A model generated the notes under the pieces. That model was not told the origin of the DNA and made no database searches. It was given only the letters and a program-made list of their open reading frames with translations. A stretch of 55,193 bases of DNA from positions 1-55,193 of the forward strand of contig ONKL01000019.1 of NCBI GenBank assembly GCA_900318395.1. The letters are read 5' to 3'. The translations under genes were made by a program, and so were the position numbers. The DNA is from an uncultured Prevotella sp. (GTDB lineage Bacteria; Bacteroidota; Bacteroidia; Bacteroidales; Bacteroidaceae). Numbering within the stretch: position 1 is the stretch's first letter; each line of letters opens with the position of its first letter. Shown here in pieces: positions 10,059 through 20,408 of this stretch.

Positions 10059-10123
10059 GCAACGGACTACACGACTGATACGACTTTTATGATATTAAGT
10101 CCTTGAGTCCTATAGTCCGTTGC
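10059..10123. repeat. 65-nt intercistronic inverted repeat
   Basis: GCAACGGACTA (10059-10069) and its perfect complement (10113-10123) flank a 43-nt loop filled with repeats of GTCC/GAC words spaced about 8 nt. It occupies almost the entire gap between the esterase and the GH3 in the operon. It has no U-tract on the minus strand, so it is more likely an mRNA-stabilising hairpin or interspersed repeat than a terminator. Confidence 0.65.
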
Positions 10124-10130
10124 TAATTAA

Positions 10131-11360
<1,230 letters not shown>

Positions 11361-11369
11361 TTATTCAAT

Positions 11370-11407
11370 GGTGCAAAAATACAAATTATTTTCCATATCT
11401 TTGCACC
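11370..11407. promoter_or_regulatory. Back-to-back promoter boxes forming an inverted repeat
   Basis: GGTGCAAAAATA at 11370-11381 and TATCTTTGCACC at 11396-11407 are near-perfect inverted copies (one mismatch over 12). On the minus strand the first copy reads TATTTTTGC, a -7 box 30 bp ahead of the CE1 start. On the plus strand the second reads TATCTTTGC and would fire antisense into susD. The symmetry could instead be an RNA hairpin in the susD-CE1 gap. Confidence 0.5.
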
Positions 11408-11422
11408 ATTTTTAGTTAAAAA

Positions 11423-12988
11423 TTACCATCCAGCATTTTGTTCCATGTTAGGATTCAGTTCGAGTTCTTTCAGAGGAATGGGCAGGAGGGCGTTACGATC
11501 CTGGAAACCATACTTGGTGTTCTGCCAGTTCCATTGTACATCGCTGCCAGTGAAAGCAGGAACTTGCTTGCCTTGTTCAGCCATAGCAGTCTTGGCATCT
11601 CCCCAACGTACAAGGTCTTGATAGCGTACACCCTCGTTACAAAGCTCCAAGCGCTTTTCCATCTTGATGTCATCGAGTGATACAGAAGTGAGAGGTGCCT
11701 CTTTGGCACGTGTACGAATTTGATTGATATAGTCGAGAGCCTTAGAGGTGTTGCCTGCCTGGAGGTTGGCCTCAGCAGCCAGCAGCAATACCTCTGCGTA
11801 GCGCATGACCCTGAGGTTGATGAATTGACCTACCTGAAAATATGACATGTCTGCGGCACAGTCTTCTTTAAAAGCCTGGTTCTTCCAGAAAAAGTATCCC
11901 TCGCTACCATATACGCTGGCACCGGGCTGAATATCTACGCCATAGGCTCTGAGCTGGTCGATATTCCAGATGGTCTTGTTCTTGCGGTAGCCGTCTTCAC
12001 CCTCCCACTTTGTGAAGGCATCGTAGAGCGACTTGCGGGGATTGATGAAGCCGTAGTTACCGAGTGCGAGCGTAGCGAGTGCTTCACCTTCGTAGTTGAG
12101 CACACTGGTACGCCAGCCCTGCATGATGTAAACCATGTCGAAGGTGTTCCACAGCTGCTCAGGGTCGTTGCGCTTCTGGAGTTCGAAGACCGACTCACAG
12201 TTGTTGTTGGCTGCAGCATGGAACAGAGCGTCGTACTCGCCAGGGAAGAGGGCATATTTGTTAGAGTTGATCACGTTGTCGAGCATAGATGCTGCCTCGC
12301 TGTTCTTGCCCTGGAAGAGGTAAGCCTTGCCCAGCAGAGCCTGTGCAAACTCTTTGGTGGCACGGATACCTGTTTCTGCATCGTTGGCATCATTCTTGGA
12401 AGGCAGTGTACCACTGTTGATAGCTTCTGTGAGGTCTTTCTCTACAATAGCCCAGAGTTCTTCAGGAGTACTGTTGCTCTGCTGATACTCATCTGGAGTC
12501 AGGAGATGGTCTACCACAGGCGCAGTACCAAAGAGGGTTACGAGCTCGAAATGTCCGAGTGCACGAAACACCTTTGCCTCGTTGACGGCACGCTTCATGA
12601 CTGCACTCTCACCCTCAGTCTTGTCGATGAGGAGGTTTGCCTTGTAAATGATGCCATAAAAGCCTTTGTAGAGGCTCTCGATCATCCCGTGGTTAGAGTC
12701 GAAGCTGTACTCATTGAGTTTCTCCATCTCCCCATTGTCGCCACGCTGGCCACCACCACACCAGAGATCGTCGGAGAGAAGGTTCTTAACGAAGAACCAG
12801 TTGTAATATGCGGACTTCACCTCCAGATAGAGTGAAGCTGTACCCGTCATGACGTTATCGTCTGTGGTGTAGTATGTGTCCATGCTACCCATGTTGCCGT
12901 GCTTCTCGATGTCGAGTTCGCTGTTACAGCTGACGGTCATCAGCGACATCATACCCAGCAATGCGATATATAATATGTTCTTTTTCAT
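11423..12988 (-). CDS. SusD-like nutrient-binding outer-membrane lipoprotein
   Basis: 521 residues with a lipoprotein signal (MKKNILYIALLGMMSLMTVS, then C21). The SusD/RagB organisation is visible: an N-terminal SusD-like TPR region, and a C-terminal RagB/SusD part with RVMRYAEVLLLAAEANLQAG and LDYINQIRTRA, ending with the usual RNALLPIPLKELELNPNMEQNAGW-type tail. It forms the surface lid that captures glycans over the SusC porin. It follows SusC by 38 bp. It is distant from starch SusD, so the ligand cannot be read off directly; the GH9, GH3 and CE1 partners suggest a beta-glucan or decorated xylan. Confidence 0.95.
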   Translation of the reverse strand: MKKNILYIALLGMMSLMTVSCNSELDIEKHGNMGSMDTYYTTDDNVMTGTASLYLEVKSAYYNWFFVKNLLSDDLWCGGGQRGDNGEMEKLNEYSFDSNHGMIESLYKGFYGIIYKANLLIDKTEGESAVMKRAVNEAKVFRALGHFELVTLFGTAPVVDHLLTPDEYQQSNSTPEELWAIVEKDLTEAINSGTLPSKNDANDAETGIRATKEFAQALLGKAYLFQGKNSEAASMLDNVINSNKYALFPGEYDALFHAAANNNCESVFELQKRNDPEQLWNTFDMVYIMQGWRTSVLNYEGEALATLALGNYGFINPRKSLYDAFTKWEGEDGYRKNKTIWNIDQLRAYGVDIQPGASVYGSEGYFFWKNQAFKEDCAADMSYFQVGQFINLRVMRYAEVLLLAAEANLQAGNTSKALDYINQIRTRAKEAPLTSVSLDDIKMEKRLELCNEGVRYQDLVRWGDAKTAMAEQGKQVPAFTGSDVQWNWQNTKYGFQDRNALLPIPLKELELNPNMEQNAGW

Positions 12989-13002
12989 AACTTTTTTCTT
13001 TT

Positions 13003-13026
13003 TACTCTTTTACTTTTTTACCTTTA
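13003..13026 (-). repeat. A-rich octamer run between susC and susD
   Basis: On the minus strand the gap reads as GTAAAAAA-like octamers repeated three to four times. The same pattern recurs at 29318-29342 after cobT. Confidence 0.4.
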
Positions 13027-16000
13027 TTAGAACTCGATGTTGAAACCAAGCACAACTTTCTTAGATGTAGGATAAGCACCCTTGTCGACACCCATACCAG
13101 TGGTAGAGTTGGAAGAAGCCTCAGGATCGAAGCCTGGATACTTTGTGAGGGTGAAGAAGTCATCGAGCGATACATAGAGGCGTGTGTGGGTGATGCCAAT
13201 CTTCTTGAGCAGGTTCTTTGGCAGGGTGTATCCCAGCTGGATCTGCTTGAACTTGAAGTAAGAGCCGTCATAGATCATGGCGCTGGAGTCTACATATTTG
13301 TCGATGTCATTGGCACCTGCACGGGGCTTAGAGCCGTTATGGTTAGAGGGTGTCCAACGGTCGTCGAACATCACTTCCTTCATCTTGTTAGAAGTAGCGT
13401 AGTCAGGACGGTTGATACAGTTGAAGATCTTGTTGCCATAAGAGCCAGTACCGAATACGGTGAGGTCGAAGCCCTTGTAGGCAGCAGTGAGGGTGATACC
13501 GTAGGTGAATTTGGGAATCGCGTTGCCGATATCGGTCAGGTCATCGTTGTTTACCACGCCATCGCCATTGATGTCCTTAAACATGGGGTCGCCAGTCTCG
13601 GAATTGATACCTGCGAACTCGAAGCCACGGAAGTAGTAGACGGGATAGTCCTTCTCGAAGTAGGTGATGGTGTAAGTGTGGAAGGTGCTACCAGCCAGAC
13701 GGGTGAGCGACGGATCGAGGTAGGTTACCTTATTTGTCAGTGTAGAGAGGTTACCACGGATGCCATAGCTGAAGTCGCCAATATTGTCGCGCCAGCCAAG
13801 GTCGATCTCGATACCCTTGTTCTCCACGTTACCAGCATTGATAGGTGAGGTGGCACCACCGATGATCAGCGATGGTGTGGTGTTCCATACCAGCAGATCC
13901 TTGGTCTTCTTGATGAAGTAGTCGAAGCCGAAGGTCAGACGTCCACCCAGAAGGATGCCATCGAGACCGAAGTTCAGCTGCTCAGAGGTCTCCCACTTCA
14001 GGTCTTCGTTACCCATAGAGGTAGGTGCTGCACCTGATGTATATATATTGCCAGGAACAAAGGCGTAGATACCGCTGAGGGCGATGTCTGTACTATAGCT
14101 ATAGCCACTGAGTGCAGAGAGGCTACCATTCTGACCCCAAGATGCACGGAACTTCAAACTGTCGAACCAATTTTTGATGCCACTGAAGAACTTCTCTTCG
14201 CTGATAGTCCAACCAGCAGATACTGCAGGGAAGTAACCCCAGCGTGTCTTCTTTGAGAGTTTGGAGAGGTCGGCGGCATCAGCACGGAGTGAAGCTTGTA
14301 ACATGTAACGACCAAGATAGTCGTAGCCTACACGTCCAAAGTATGAGTACTTGGTGTTGTCGGTGGTCTCACCGCTGAGGCTCTTGGTAGCTGATGCGTT
14401 TGCGTAGTTCAGATAGTAGAACAGTGGATCGTTTTTCTTCAGGGCATCCTCGCCGTTGGCTTCAACACCTGCAGTCACGAAGTCGTATGAGTTCTTCTGG
14501 AACGACATACCGACCATGGCACTTACGGTGTGAGCGTCAGCGAAGGTCTTCATGAAGTTGGCAAAGTTTTCCCACTGGTAGTAGATCGTGGTAGAAGAGG
14601 TGTTGCTCTGGTTCACAAAGTCACGGCTCTGAACAGCGTTACCATAGAATGGCAGAGAAGTGTTCGAGTTACGAGTACCGTTCAGGCGATAGCCGAAGCG
14701 TGAGGTAATCGTTACGTAGGGGATGAGGGTGAAGTCACCATAGATAGATCCTGTAACGTTGTAGCCCTGGTTCTTGTTCAGACCATTGTCGCGCATAATC
14801 AGCGGGTTATACTGTTCACCGTTGTAGAACTTGCTGACGCCGAAGTAGTTGCCATTCTCGTCAGTCAGGAAGGTCTTGCCCATAGCTTGCAGCCCCTGCA
14901 GGTCAGCAGGCAGTGTAGTGCCATAGTTCTCAGGAGTCAACGGATCCATCATCATTACAGAAGTCAACATTGAGCCGTACTCGTTATTCGTAGATACCTG
15001 GCGCACGTCGTATTTCTCAATTTGGTTTGTGGTACCCACCTTTAACCAGTCCTTTACCTTATATTCACCATTGATGGTAGCAGTCAGACGCTTGTACATG
15101 TCAGCGTCACCTTTCACGATACCATTGTTTTTCAAGTAAGAGAGAGCCAGATAGTAGTTGCCGCGCTCGTTACCACCTGTGAACGAGAGATTGTGCTTCT
15201 GCATGTGACCATGGTTGAAGGCAACATCAGTCCACTTGGTATCTGTTCTGCCGTCCCAGTTCATATTGATGAAGTCCTGTGTGAAGAGGTTACCCTCCAG
15301 CATGTACTGTTGGTACTCCTGAGCATTCAGCATGGTGGGAACCTTGGCGAGGGTCTCGTCAATCCACTGGAAGTCATAGGCAATCTTACCCATGCCAGCC
15401 TTACCCTTCTTAGTAGTGATCAGTACCACACCGTTACCAGCCTCTGCACCGTAGATGGCTGCCGAGGCAGCGTCCTTCAGGATTTCCATAGAGGCGATGG
15501 TTGCAGGGTCGATACCACTGATATCACTCAGACGTACACCGTCGACTACATAGAGAGGCTCAGAACTTACATTAGAGGAATAACCGCGCACACGTACGGT
15601 AGGTGAACTGCCTGGAGCTGCAGAGGTAGAGATGACCTGTACACCAGAAGTCTTACCTTGCAGGGCTTGTTGTGCATTCGAGATGGTACGGTTCTCAATA
15701 TCCTCAGGCTTTACCTGTGAGATAGCACCTGTCACCGAGCTCTTCTTCTGTATACCATAACCTACGACAACCACTTCGTCAAGCACCTTGTTGTCAGGCT
15801 GCATCTTGATGGTCATGCCGTCTTTTGCTGGGAGTTCCTGTGCCTGGTAGCCGATGTACGAGGCCACGATGGTCTGGCCTGCGTTTACCTTAATTATAAA
15901 GTTACCATCGAAGTCAGTGATCGTAGCGTTAGACGAATTAGCCTTGTCAACGATTGTTGCACCGATAACGGGTTCACCGTTCTCGTCGATCACAGAGCCC

Positions 16001-16074
16001 TTGATTCCTTGGGCAAACGATGCAGCGCACATTATCAGCGCGGCCAGCATCACAAGTAATCTTCTTTGTTTCAT
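13027..16074 (-). CDS. SusC-like TonB-dependent outer-membrane transporter
   Basis: 1015 residues with a signal peptide (MKQRRLLVMLAALIMCAASF/AQ), a carboxypeptidase-D-like N-terminal domain (GSVIDENGEPVIGATI, about 25-100), a TonB-dependent plug (LDEVVVVGYG, the SusC signature, then VRGYSSNVSSEPLYVVDGVR) and a 22-strand barrel ending in VLGFNIEF with a terminal aromatic. It imports oligosaccharides across the outer membrane together with SusD. It is the first gene of the operon SusC-SusD-CE1-GH3-GH3-CE1, with its own promoter at 16130-16138. It is divergent from the hybrid two-component regulator, the usual layout of a regulated polysaccharide utilisation locus. Confidence 0.97.
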   Translation of the reverse strand: MKQRRLLVMLAALIMCAASFAQGIKGSVIDENGEPVIGATIVDKANSSNATITDFDGNFIIKVNAGQTIVASYIGYQAQELPAKDGMTIKMQPDNKVLDEVVVVGYGIQKKSSVTGAISQVKPEDIENRTISNAQQALQGKTSGVQVISTSAAPGSSPTVRVRGYSSNVSSEPLYVVDGVRLSDISGIDPATIASMEILKDAASAAIYGAEAGNGVVLITTKKGKAGMGKIAYDFQWIDETLAKVPTMLNAQEYQQYMLEGNLFTQDFINMNWDGRTDTKWTDVAFNHGHMQKHNLSFTGGNERGNYYLALSYLKNNGIVKGDADMYKRLTATINGEYKVKDWLKVGTTNQIEKYDVRQVSTNNEYGSMLTSVMMMDPLTPENYGTTLPADLQGLQAMGKTFLTDENGNYFGVSKFYNGEQYNPLIMRDNGLNKNQGYNVTGSIYGDFTLIPYVTITSRFGYRLNGTRNSNTSLPFYGNAVQSRDFVNQSNTSSTTIYYQWENFANFMKTFADAHTVSAMVGMSFQKNSYDFVTAGVEANGEDALKKNDPLFYYLNYANASATKSLSGETTDNTKYSYFGRVGYDYLGRYMLQASLRADAADLSKLSKKTRWGYFPAVSAGWTISEEKFFSGIKNWFDSLKFRASWGQNGSLSALSGYSYSTDIALSGIYAFVPGNIYTSGAAPTSMGNEDLKWETSEQLNFGLDGILLGGRLTFGFDYFIKKTKDLLVWNTTPSLIIGGATSPINAGNVENKGIEIDLGWRDNIGDFSYGIRGNLSTLTNKVTYLDPSLTRLAGSTFHTYTITYFEKDYPVYYFRGFEFAGINSETGDPMFKDINGDGVVNNDDLTDIGNAIPKFTYGITLTAAYKGFDLTVFGTGSYGNKIFNCINRPDYATSNKMKEVMFDDRWTPSNHNGSKPRAGANDIDKYVDSSAMIYDGSYFKFKQIQLGYTLPKNLLKKIGITHTRLYVSLDDFFTLTKYPGFDPEASSNSTTGMGVDKGAYPTSKKVVLGFNIEF

Positions 16075-16129
16075 TTGTAATTGTTTGAGTTAAATTGTTA
16101 GATATCGAAATTAAATTGTTTATTCGGCT

Positions 16130-16138
16130 GCAAAGGTA
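16130..16138 (-). promoter_or_regulatory. susC operon promoter
   Basis: TACCTTTGC on the minus strand, about 55 bp before the susC ATG. The phased GTT array at 16169-16246 lies immediately upstream, where an activator would bind. Confidence 0.65.
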
Positions 16139-16168
16139 TGTAAAATAGAATAAGGTGCCATTCTGATG

Positions 16169-16246
16169 TGTTCATTCGTTTTTCATTAGTGTTCAAAAGT
16201 GTTTTCGAGTGTTTCGATTTGTTCAAATATTGTTCAATTCGTTAAA
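16169..16246. promoter_or_regulatory. Helically phased TGTTCA/GTT array, candidate regulator binding region
   Basis: TGTTCA occurs at 16169, 16190, 16220 and 16231, with variants TGTTTT at 16200, TGTTTC at 16210 and CGTTAA at 16240. From 16190 on the words fall every 9-11 bp, one DNA turn. The array lies between the -7 boxes of susC (16130) and of the hybrid regulator (16296). Direct AraC-type half-sites on one helix face are a plausible reading; the binding itself is inferred. Confidence 0.5.
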
Positions 16247-16295
16247 ATCAGTACAGTACAGCATGCTCTTTTTGCGTATTTTTTACTTTTTTCTG

Positions 16296-16304
16296 TATCT
16301 TTGC
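16296..16304 (+). promoter_or_regulatory. Promoter of the hybrid two-component regulator
   Basis: TATCTTTGC with TTTG at 16271-16274, 18 bp before the ATG at 16322. Confidence 0.65.
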
Positions 16305-16321
16305 ACCAAAATACTACAACT

Positions 16322-19300
16322 ATGGCTCAAAGAAAACCGATCATGATGGCAGCAGCTAGTATCATCCTAGCTCTGATGATGCTCTCGTGCCAGCAAGAGG
16401 GGAGGTCCGATAACAAGATTGATAAGGACGAGGAGCATGGGCTCGTATTAGCCCAGGAGCTGTCGAACAGTCGTGTGCAGTGCATCGCCGAAGATGCCTC
16501 CGGACAATTATGGATTGGCACCTTCCGTGGTCTGAACCGTTACGACGGACATGAATACCATCAGTACTTCTGTGCTGATGATACGATGGGGCTGCCTGAT
16601 AACCAGATTAAAGATATCCTTTGCGATAGCAAGGGCCGTCTCTGGGTGGCCACTGTGAATGGTATCTGCCGCTATACCCGTATGGACTGCTTCGAGCGTG
16701 TCGGTGCGAAGACAACGAATCAGAACATTCAAAAACTCCTGGAGGATAAGCGCGGACGTGTGTATGCTTACAATGGTACCGAAGTGATGCTTTATGACGA
16801 TGGTCTCAAAGCTTTCCACCCCGTCATTAGCCGTCAGTTAGCCCACCAGCATTGGACATGGGGAAACTGCATCATCGATGCTGCAGATGATATCCTGATC
16901 ACCGAGAGCCACCGACTGTTACTCTATGACGGCACTACGTTTAGACAGAAACAAGAGTTCCCTATCGATGGTGACCGTGTGTTCTACTATTCCGAGATGC
17001 TCTCTAACGGGCTGATGATTCTCTCGGGTTACGGTCATATCTTCCTCTTCGATACGAAGGCACGGCGAATGGTTCCCATTGACCCTGGAATTGAGGCGCA
17101 ACTCACAGCCAACAACAGCATCATTCAGGCATCACGGCTTCTGGCAAATAACACCATCCTGCTCAGCACCTCGAAAAACGGTGTCTTCGAGCTGAACCTT
17201 CTGGCGAAGGAACTGACAGCCCTCCCTGTGGGGACTGGTCTCGTGACACAGATTTTCCAGGATTCACGTCAGAATATCTGGATGGGTACCTACGACAAAG
17301 GAGTTATTGCCGATTATTACTATAAGGAGAAGTTCGGAGGCAGCGACAATTACCTGAACCGTGTCATCGACCATTCTTCAGTTCTCGCTGTAGCTATGGA
17401 CCGTCAGCAGAATCTTTGGATCTCCACACTCCTCAAGGGGCTCTTCGTCTATCATTGTGAATCTCAGCAGGCAGAGGCGATACCTTTGGAAGGACTGCCT
17501 GCTGGTGAACAGAAAAATGCTCTTACCCATATCTTCTGCGATCGCGACGGCTTCTTGTGGCTCTCCACGGGCAGCATGGTGCTGAAGTGCCGCTATGACG
17601 GCTCACGACTGGCAATACTCAGTCAGACGCCCGCACTCGGGGTGATGGATTTCGAACAGGGTGACAACGGCACTGTCTGGGCTTCTACCAGCAGTAACGA
17701 CATCGTAGGATTCCCAGACGGTGGTGAACCTTTCACGAAACAAGCCTTCAATGCCGATTTCTGTTTTATCCCCTCGCTGCTGAGACTCAACGACGGTCAG
17801 ATTCTCATCTCTGCCTTCTACCAGAATATTCTCAAGATGAACCCACAGACGGGTAAGCTCTCAGAACTTAAGATTCCCTCGATGGCACAATGCATACGTC
17901 GTAGTGTCTATATCCCTACTGATATGATTCAAGACTCCAAGGGTGATGTCTGGATAGGTACGGTGAGCAACGGTTTGCTGCGACTCGACCTGAAGAAGAA
18001 CGAGATGACACGCATCGCAGGACTCTCCTGCTCCGATGTGGGGAGTATCGAGGAAGATTGTCAGAGCAATATCTGGGTGGCCACGATGAAAGGCCTGAAT
18101 CGATGGGATAGGAAGACGGGGCGTATCACCTCGCTTTATAAGGCTGATGGTATTGGCGGTGACGAATTTGCCGATCGTGCCTCGTGCCAGTTGCCTAATG
18201 GCAGTCTGGTCTTTGGCAGTACCGATGGTATCACCATGTTCAATCCTGCCGATATAGACACTCTCAGGCAGATTCCCCTTAAATTCTGCCATCTGAAGAT
18301 CCACAACCAGCTGGTGCGACCTTCTGCCGATAGTCCTATCGAGGCCATGCTCGACAGTTGCCAGGAAGTGCGCCTCCGTCATGATGAGAATAGCTTCAGC
18401 ATCTCTTATACGGCACTCGACTTCGGCGAGTATGAGCGTGTACATTATTATTATAAGCTCGACGGTTTCGATCGCGACTGGATTGATGCGGGCATCAACC
18501 ATTCTGCCAGCTATGCTAATCTGCCATCAGGTCACTACACCTTCCGCGTGAAGACCACCGATACAGCCAGCGACGAGAACTCCTCAGACGAACGTACCCT
18601 GAGCATCAATGTCGCTCCCTCACCTGCTAATGCTTGGTGGGCATGGCTCATCTATATATCTCTTGCCTCTGCCCTTGCCTGGTATCTCTATCGCAATGCC
18701 CGCCGTGTGGTAAAAGCCCGTCGTGCTGCTTATCAGGCACAGATGGAGAAAGAGCAGGAGCTGCGCACCAACCAGATGAACATGAGTTTCTTTGCAAATA
18801 TCGCCCATGAGTTCCGTACACCGCTCACGATGGTTTCTGGTCCTGTGGGGCAGCTTGTGCGCAGTGGTAACCTTTCTGCTGAGGATCGCTCACTGCTCAG
18901 CGTTGCCCAACGTAGCATCCAGCGTATGTTTAAACTCGTTAATCAGCTTATGGACTTCAATAAGCTTGAGAACGACACGTTGCGCCTCTATGTGGAGCAG
19001 ATTGATGTGGTGAAGGCGATGAACGATATCTGTGACACTTTTGAATATAATGCCCGCGAGAAAGGCATTAGTATCTTGCGCATAGGTATGGAAGACTCAC
19101 TACAGGCATGGACCGATGGTGATAAACTCGAGAAGATTGTCTCGAATCTGCTCTCTAATGCCTTGAAGTTCACACCCCTTGGTGGACGTATCGATGTTTC
19201 CCTTGATGTGGCAGATGGGCAGGTGAAAGTCTGTGTGGCTGATACGGGCAAGGGTATCCCCGAGGGGCAGCGTGAGAATATCTTCAAGCGCTATTACCAG

Positions 19301-20329
19301 CTCGACAACCAGACGAAGGCTATCCTTAACTATGGCACAGGCATAGGCCTTTATTATGCCCGTCGCCTTGCTGAACTCCATCATGGCTCTCTCACTGTAG
19401 ACAATCGCAAGGAGGGCACAGGGGCTGTCTTCACACTTGTCTATCCCATGTCAGAAACAGCTTATACTGAAGCTGAGCGACGCCCATTGTCAAACGAAGG
19501 TGTGGCAGACTACCGCGTTATCGATACCCCTGTAGTCCAACAGACAGAGCACAAGTCACAAGAAACGAATGATGCACGTCCGACGATTCTTATTGTCGAT
19601 GACGACACAGATATCATCAACTATATGCGCCTGCTATTCTTCCAGGACTACCACATCATCACCTGCCTCGATGCAGAGACAGCCCTCGAAGAGATGCGTG
19701 CTGAGGAGCCCAATATTGTCCTCAGCGATGTGGCCATGCCAGGTAAGGACGGCTACCAGCTTTGTCAAGAGATCAAACAGGATATTCAGCTTAGCCATAT
19801 CCCCGTCATCCTCGTGACGGCGAAGATCACTGCCGAGAATCAGGTCGAGGGTCTCAACGTGGGAGCCGATGCCTATGTCACTAAGCCTTTCGACCCTGCC
19901 GTTCTCTCTGCTCTCATCCAATCGCAACTTAAAAATCGTGAGCGTGTGCGCAAGTTGCTTACCAAGGCAACCACTACTGAGGAGGAAGGTGTTGACAATG
20001 CACTCTCCGCTCAGGATAAGCATTTCATGGAGGAACTTTATAAACTCATGGAAGAAGAACTTTCGAATTCAGAACTCGATGTGACCCGTATCACGAAGAT
20101 GCTTTATATCTCGCGTACTAAACTCTATTATAAGATCAAGGGACTGACGGGCGAGACTCCTTCCAACTTCTTCCGCACTTACAAGCTCAATCGCGCAGCA
20201 GAACTTCTGATGAGTGGGCGCTATACCATCTCGGAAATTGCCGACCTCTGTGGTTTCAGCACCCAGAGCCACTTCTCCGTTGTCTTCAAGAAGCAGTTCG
20301 GCGTCACCCCCTCCGAATATAAAGGCTGA
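16322..20329 (+). CDS. Hybrid two-component system (HTCS) sensor-regulator of the polysaccharide locus
   Basis: 1335 residues from the ATG at 16322. An earlier in-frame ATG at 16199 was rejected because it lies upstream of the promoter. A signal peptide with a lipobox-like LMMLSC precedes a periplasmic sensor made of two seven-bladed propellers (repeats such as DASGQLWIGTFRGLNRYDG), a Y_Y_Y domain (YYYKLDGFDRDW) and a transmembrane helix (WWAWLIYISLASALAWYLY). The cytoplasmic half has a histidine kinase with H829 in AHEFRTPL, an ATPase domain (DTGKGIPEG), a receiver with D1136 in LSDVAMPG, and an AraC-type DNA-binding domain ending near VFKKQFGVTPSEYKG. It senses an oligosaccharide and activates the divergent susC operon. 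All catalytic landmarks are intact. Confidence 0.96.
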   Translation: MAQRKPIMMAAASIILALMMLSCQQEGRSDNKIDKDEEHGLVLAQELSNSRVQCIAEDASGQLWIGTFRGLNRYDGHEYHQYFCADDTMGLPDNQIKDILCDSKGRLWVATVNGICRYTRMDCFERVGAKTTNQNIQKLLEDKRGRVYAYNGTEVMLYDDGLKAFHPVISRQLAHQHWTWGNCIIDAADDILITESHRLLLYDGTTFRQKQEFPIDGDRVFYYSEMLSNGLMILSGYGHIFLFDTKARRMVPIDPGIEAQLTANNSIIQASRLLANNTILLSTSKNGVFELNLLAKELTALPVGTGLVTQIFQDSRQNIWMGTYDKGVIADYYYKEKFGGSDNYLNRVIDHSSVLAVAMDRQQNLWISTLLKGLFVYHCESQQAEAIPLEGLPAGEQKNALTHIFCDRDGFLWLSTGSMVLKCRYDGSRLAILSQTPALGVMDFEQGDNGTVWASTSSNDIVGFPDGGEPFTKQAFNADFCFIPSLLRLNDGQILISAFYQNILKMNPQTGKLSELKIPSMAQCIRRSVYIPTDMIQDSKGDVWIGTVSNGLLRLDLKKNEMTRIAGLSCSDVGSIEEDCQSNIWVATMKGLNRWDRKTGRITSLYKADGIGGDEFADRASCQLPNGSLVFGSTDGITMFNPADIDTLRQIPLKFCHLKIHNQLVRPSADSPIEAMLDSCQEVRLRHDENSFSISYTALDFGEYERVHYYYKLDGFDRDWIDAGINHSASYANLPSGHYTFRVKTTDTASDENSSDERTLSINVAPSPANAWWAWLIYISLASALAWYLYRNARRVVKARRAAYQAQMEKEQELRTNQMNMSFFANIAHEFRTPLTMVSGPVGQLVRSGNLSAEDRSLLSVAQRSIQRMFKLVNQLMDFNKLENDTLRLYVEQIDVVKAMNDICDTFEYNAREKGISILRIGMEDSLQAWTDGDKLEKIVSNLLSNALKFTPLGGRIDVSLDVADGQVKVCVADTGKGIPEGQRENIFKRYYQLDNQTKAILNYGTGIGLYYARRLAELHHGSLTVDNRKEGTGAVFTLVYPMSETAYTEAERRPLSNEGVADYRVIDTPVVQQTEHKSQETNDARPTILIVDDDTDIINYMRLLFFQDYHIITCLDAETALEEMRAEEPNIVLSDVAMPGKDGYQLCQEIKQDIQLSHIPVILVTAKITAENQVEGLNVGADAYVTKPFDPAVLSALIQSQLKNRERVRKLLTKATTTEEEGVDNALSAQDKHFMEELYKLMEEELSNSELDVTRITKMLYISRTKLYYKIKGLTGETPSNFFRTYKLNRAAELLMSGRYTISEIADLCGFSTQSHFSVVFKKQFGVTPSEYKG

Positions 20330-20353
20330 CTCCACATCCCCCACAATATCAAC

Positions 20354-20390
20354 AATAATCCCCGCTCAGTAATGGGCGGGGATTATGGAT
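20354..20390. terminator. Bidirectional terminator between HTCS and GH9 genes
   Basis: ATAATCCCCGC (20355-20365) pairs perfectly with its complement at 20376-20386. The stem sequence is almost the same as that of the terminator at 4032-4066. Confidence 0.85.
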
Positions 20391-20408
20391 AATGCTTGTA
20401 ATCAGGAT

